Positions 39,326 through 41,275 of a stretch of DNA of 41,275 bases are shown one piece after another (position 1 is the stretch's first letter; every line of letters starts with the position of its first letter). A program made the translations under genes and the position numbers. This stretch comes from JBQTIY01 sp052387675. Its GTDB lineage: Bacteria; Planctomycetota; B15-G4. A model generated the notes under the pieces. It saw only the letters and a program-made list of their open reading frames with translations. It made no database searches and was not told the origin of the DNA. Location of the stretch: NCBI GenBank assembly GCA_052387675.1, contig JBQTIY010000008.1:1-41275 (forward strand), read 5' to 3'.

Positions 39326-39934
39326 ATGGCCACCACCGGCTTCACACTCTGGTTCACCGGGCTCTCGGGCGCCGGCAAGACGACCCTCGCCAAGCGCGTG
39401 CAGCGCGTGCTGCTCACGCGCGGCCTCAACGTCGAGATGCTCGACGGAGACGTCGTGCGCACCAACCTCAGCAAGGGCCTCGGCTTCAGCAAGGAAGACC
39501 GCGACACGAACATCCGCCGCATCGGCTTCGTGGCCAGCCTGCTGGCGCGCAACAACACGGTCTGCATCGCCGCGGCCATCTCGCCCTACAAGGACGTGCG
39601 TGACGAAGTGCGCACGCTGCACGAGAACTTCGTGGAGGTCTACACGTTCGCCTCGCTCGACGCCCTCGAGGCGCGCGACGTGAAGGGCCTCTACAAGAAG
39701 GCGCGGGCCGGCGAGATCAAGGGCTTCACGGGCGTGGACGATCCCTACGAGGCGCCCGCCAGTCCAGAGGTGTCCATCGACACCGAGCGCGAGGGCATCG
39801 ACGCCTCCACGGACAAGATCGTGCGCTATCTGGAGCTTAAGGGCCTGATCCCCGCTGCGCCCGGCGAGGACATCCCGCCAACCGAAGAGCAGGCCATCCT
39901 GGCACGGCTCAAGGAGCTGCAATTCCTCTCCTAG
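39326..39934 (+). CDS. cysC: Adenylyl-sulfate kinase (APS kinase)
   Basis: CysC phosphorylates APS at the 3' position to give PAPS. The 202-residue protein has the Walker A motif GLSGAGKTT (12-20), the 'DGDVVRTNLSKGLGFSKEDRD.NIRRIGFVA' segment (about 40-70), 'ISPYKDVRDEVR', and 'FTGVDDPYEAP' (about 133-143), all standard for the family. The last 30 residues form a small helical extension (PPTEEQAILARLKEL) beyond the usual domain. The ATG at 39326 follows the pyrimidine-rich leader. PAPS could serve sulfotransferases that are outside the window. Confidence 0.95.
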   Translation: MATTGFTLWFTGLSGAGKTTLAKRVQRVLLTRGLNVEMLDGDVVRTNLSKGLGFSKEDRDTNIRRIGFVASLLARNNTVCIAAAISPYKDVRDEVRTLHENFVEVYTFASLDALEARDVKGLYKKARAGEIKGFTGVDDPYEAPASPEVSIDTEREGIDASTDKIVRYLELKGLIPAAPGEDIPPTEEQAILARLKELQFLS

Positions 39935-39942
39935 GACTTTTT

Positions 39943-39979
39943 CTGCCAACAGGGGCGGCCGCGGTCCGATAATGGGACC
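39943..39979 (+). promoter_or_regulatory. Possible promoter before the terminal AlkP/NPP-type gene
   Basis: GATAAT (39968-39973, five of six bases of the -10 consensus) is flanked by a 5-bp inverted repeat (GGTCC 39963-39967, GGACC 39975-39979). CTGCCA (39943-39948) matches four of six bases of the -35 consensus, but the spacer is 19 bases. The signal is weak but suggests the last gene may have its own promoter. Confidence 0.3.
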
Positions 39980-40017
39980 TTTCTCGTGAGCCCCCAGGCA
40001 GAACTGCCCCGCACGTG

Positions 40018-41275
40018 ATGAGCTTGTCCACGACTTCCGTCCGTGAGGGCCAACCGGCATTCAGCCTGCGCGGCGCGGCCCTCATTGCGGCCTGCCTGCT
40101 CTTTTCGGGCTCGGAGGCAGCGGCCTACATCGGTCCAGGCGCCGGCTTCGCCTTCGCCGGCTCAGCCTTCATCCTGCTCTCCACGCTCTTCATCGTGTTG
40201 GGCGTGATCATCGCCTTCCCGATCAAGCTGATCTGGCGGCTGGCGGTCACCGGCAATCCGTTCAAGCACGCCCGCGTCAAGCGCGTGGTCATCCTGGGCT
40301 TCGACGGCATGGACCCCGGGCTGGCCACGCGGCTCATGCTGCAGGGCAAGCTGCCGAACTTTCAGCGGCTCGCCGACAAGGGCGCCTTCCGCGCGCTGGC
40401 CACGAGCTACCCCGGCATGTCGCCGGTGGCTTGGTCCTCGTTCACCACCGGCGTCGACCCCTCGCGCCACGGCATCTACGACTTCCTCACGCGCGACCCC
40501 TGCACCTACATGCCGCTGCTGTCCTCCACGGACATTCAGAACGCCAAGCGCGTCGTGAACATCGGCAAGTACGTGGTGCCGCTCGAGAAGCCGCGCATCA
40601 AGCTGCTGCAGAAGAGCCAGGCCTTCTGGAAGCTCTTGGGCGAGAAGCACATCCACTCCACGATCCAGCGCGTGCCGATCACCTTTCCGCCGGTGAAGTT
40701 CAACGGGCACTTGCTCTCGGGCATGTGCGTGCCGGACTTGCGCGGCAGCCAGGGCACTTTCGGCTTCTTCTCCACCAAGACCGAGGACGGGCATGCGGCC
40801 TTTACCGGCGGCGAACAGACCGTGTTGCGGCGCAAGGGCAATGTCATCCGCTCGCGCATCATGGGCCCCGACAACGGGCTGGTGAAGGGCGGCGGCGCCA
40901 TGACCCTGCCCTTCACGCTCACCGTGAGCGACGACCAGCAGCGCGCGCGCTTCGAGATCGACGGCTGCGACGCCTTCGAGATCGGCCTGCGTCAGTACAG
41001 CGAGTGGATCCGGCTCACCTTCAAGGCCGGCCTCGGTGTGAAGGTGCACGGCATCGTGCGCTTCTACATCAGCTCGCTGCAGCCCGAGGTCGAGCTCTAT
41101 ATGACGCCGATCCACATCGATCCGGAGAACCCGGCGATGCCGATCAGCCACCCCGACGTGTACGCGATCTACCTGGCCAAGCGGCAAGGCAAGTTCGCCA
41201 CGCTCGGCCTCGCCGAGGACACCTGGGCGCTGAACGAACGCGTGATCGACGAGCGCGCCTTCCTCGACTACACGA
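40018..41275 (+). CDS. Membrane-linked AlkP/NPP-family phosphodiesterase-like protein (partial, runs off window)
   Basis: The reading frame is open from the ATG at 40018 to the right edge (419 codons), so the C-terminus is missing. The N-terminus has two hydrophobic segments (about 18-35 and 44-68). The first contains a signal-like 'FSGSEAAAYIGPGAG' stretch, so the enzyme is probably anchored and may act outside. The domain that follows is of the type I phosphodiesterase/nucleotide pyrophosphatase type: 'VVILGFDGMDPGLA' (about 90-103) and 'GMSPVAWSSFTTGVDPSRHGIYDF' landmarks (about 132-155), with Asp and Ser/Thr at the usual metal and nucleophile places. It follows cysC by 83 bases. A GTG at 40015 is an alternative start. 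Substrate unknown. Confidence 0.8.
   Translation, partial: MSLSTTSVREGQPAFSLRGAALIAACLLFSGSEAAAYIGPGAGFAFAGSAFILLSTLFIVLGVIIAFPIKLIWRLAVTGNPFKHARVKRVVILGFDGMDPGLATRLMLQGKLPNFQRLADKGAFRALATSYPGMSPVAWSSFTTGVDPSRHGIYDFLTRDPCTYMPLLSSTDIQNAKRVVNIGKYVVPLEKPRIKLLQKSQAFWKLLGEKHIHSTIQRVPITFPPVKFNGHLLSGMCVPDLRGSQGTFGFFSTKTEDGHAAFTGGEQTVLRRKGNVIRSRIMGPDNGLVKGGGAMTLPFTLTVSDDQQRARFEIDGCDAFEIGLRQYSEWIRLTFKAGLGVKVHGIVRFYISSLQPEVELYMTPIHIDPENPAMPISHPDVYAIYLAKRQGKFATLGLAEDTWALNERVIDERAFLDYT

Overview
The window is about 41 kb of GC-rich bacterial DNA packed with genes on both strands. It suggests a member of the Planctomycetota or a close relative. The case rests on FG-GAP and NHL secreted proteins that share a C-terminal module, a DUF1549/DUF4214-like protein next to a Tat-exported DUF1501/alkaline-phosphatase-like protein, a large multiheme surface protein, FHA signalling and several family-39-type membrane glycosyltransferases. 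This is inference from protein character; there is no rRNA, tRNA or single-copy marker able to settle it. No CRISPR array, tRNA, transposase or integrase was seen, and no gene-free stretch exceeds about 200 bases.

Layout. 1-1708 holds two minus-strand genes of visibly lower GC (a carboxypeptidase-regulatory-like secreted protein and a YceK-like lipoprotein) beside GC-rich hairpins at the left edge. 1862-6803 (minus) is a lipA - E1alpha - E1beta - E2 operon, in which lipoyl synthase is made with the 2-oxoacid (probably branched-chain) dehydrogenase that needs lipoate. 6959-17134 (minus) is a five-gene set read from 17134 downward: a DUF1549/DUF4214-like exported protein, a Tat-exported AlkP/DUF1501-like protein, a 10-heme protein fused to an LVIVD-type propeller and EF-hands, and two paralogous GT39-like membrane enzymes. 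The last four overlap or nearly abut. Upstream of the set, two identical 15-bp inverted repeats bracket a plausible promoter. This is the best candidate here for an undescribed system, perhaps a surface electron-transfer complex.

17341-24524 holds mixed genes: a hypothetical protein, a COG2945-type hydrolase, a DUF442-type phosphatase lipoprotein, an FG-GAP protein, a PAS protein, deoC, a membrane rhodanese and an NHL-repeat protein. 24667-27835 (plus) carries mutY, a ygfZ-type folate-binding protein and fabI. 27851-30941 (minus) is a thiO-like oxidase coupled to a small secreted protein and another GT39-like enzyme. 31007-36557 includes queF, mgtE, a double-domain SagB-type oxidoreductase overlapping a tail-anchored double-FHA protein, and a lipoprotein.

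36761 to the right edge (plus) is a sulfate-activation cluster: a ribbon-helix-helix protein, ATP sulfurylase (sat), an AlkP-superfamily enzyme, APS kinase (cysC) and a membrane AlkP/NPP-type enzyme that runs off the window. Sat and CysC together make PAPS, so sulfation is a more natural guess than sulfate reduction, but no sulfotransferase is visible. Inverted and direct repeats around a candidate promoter precede the ribbon-helix-helix gene and may be its own operator.
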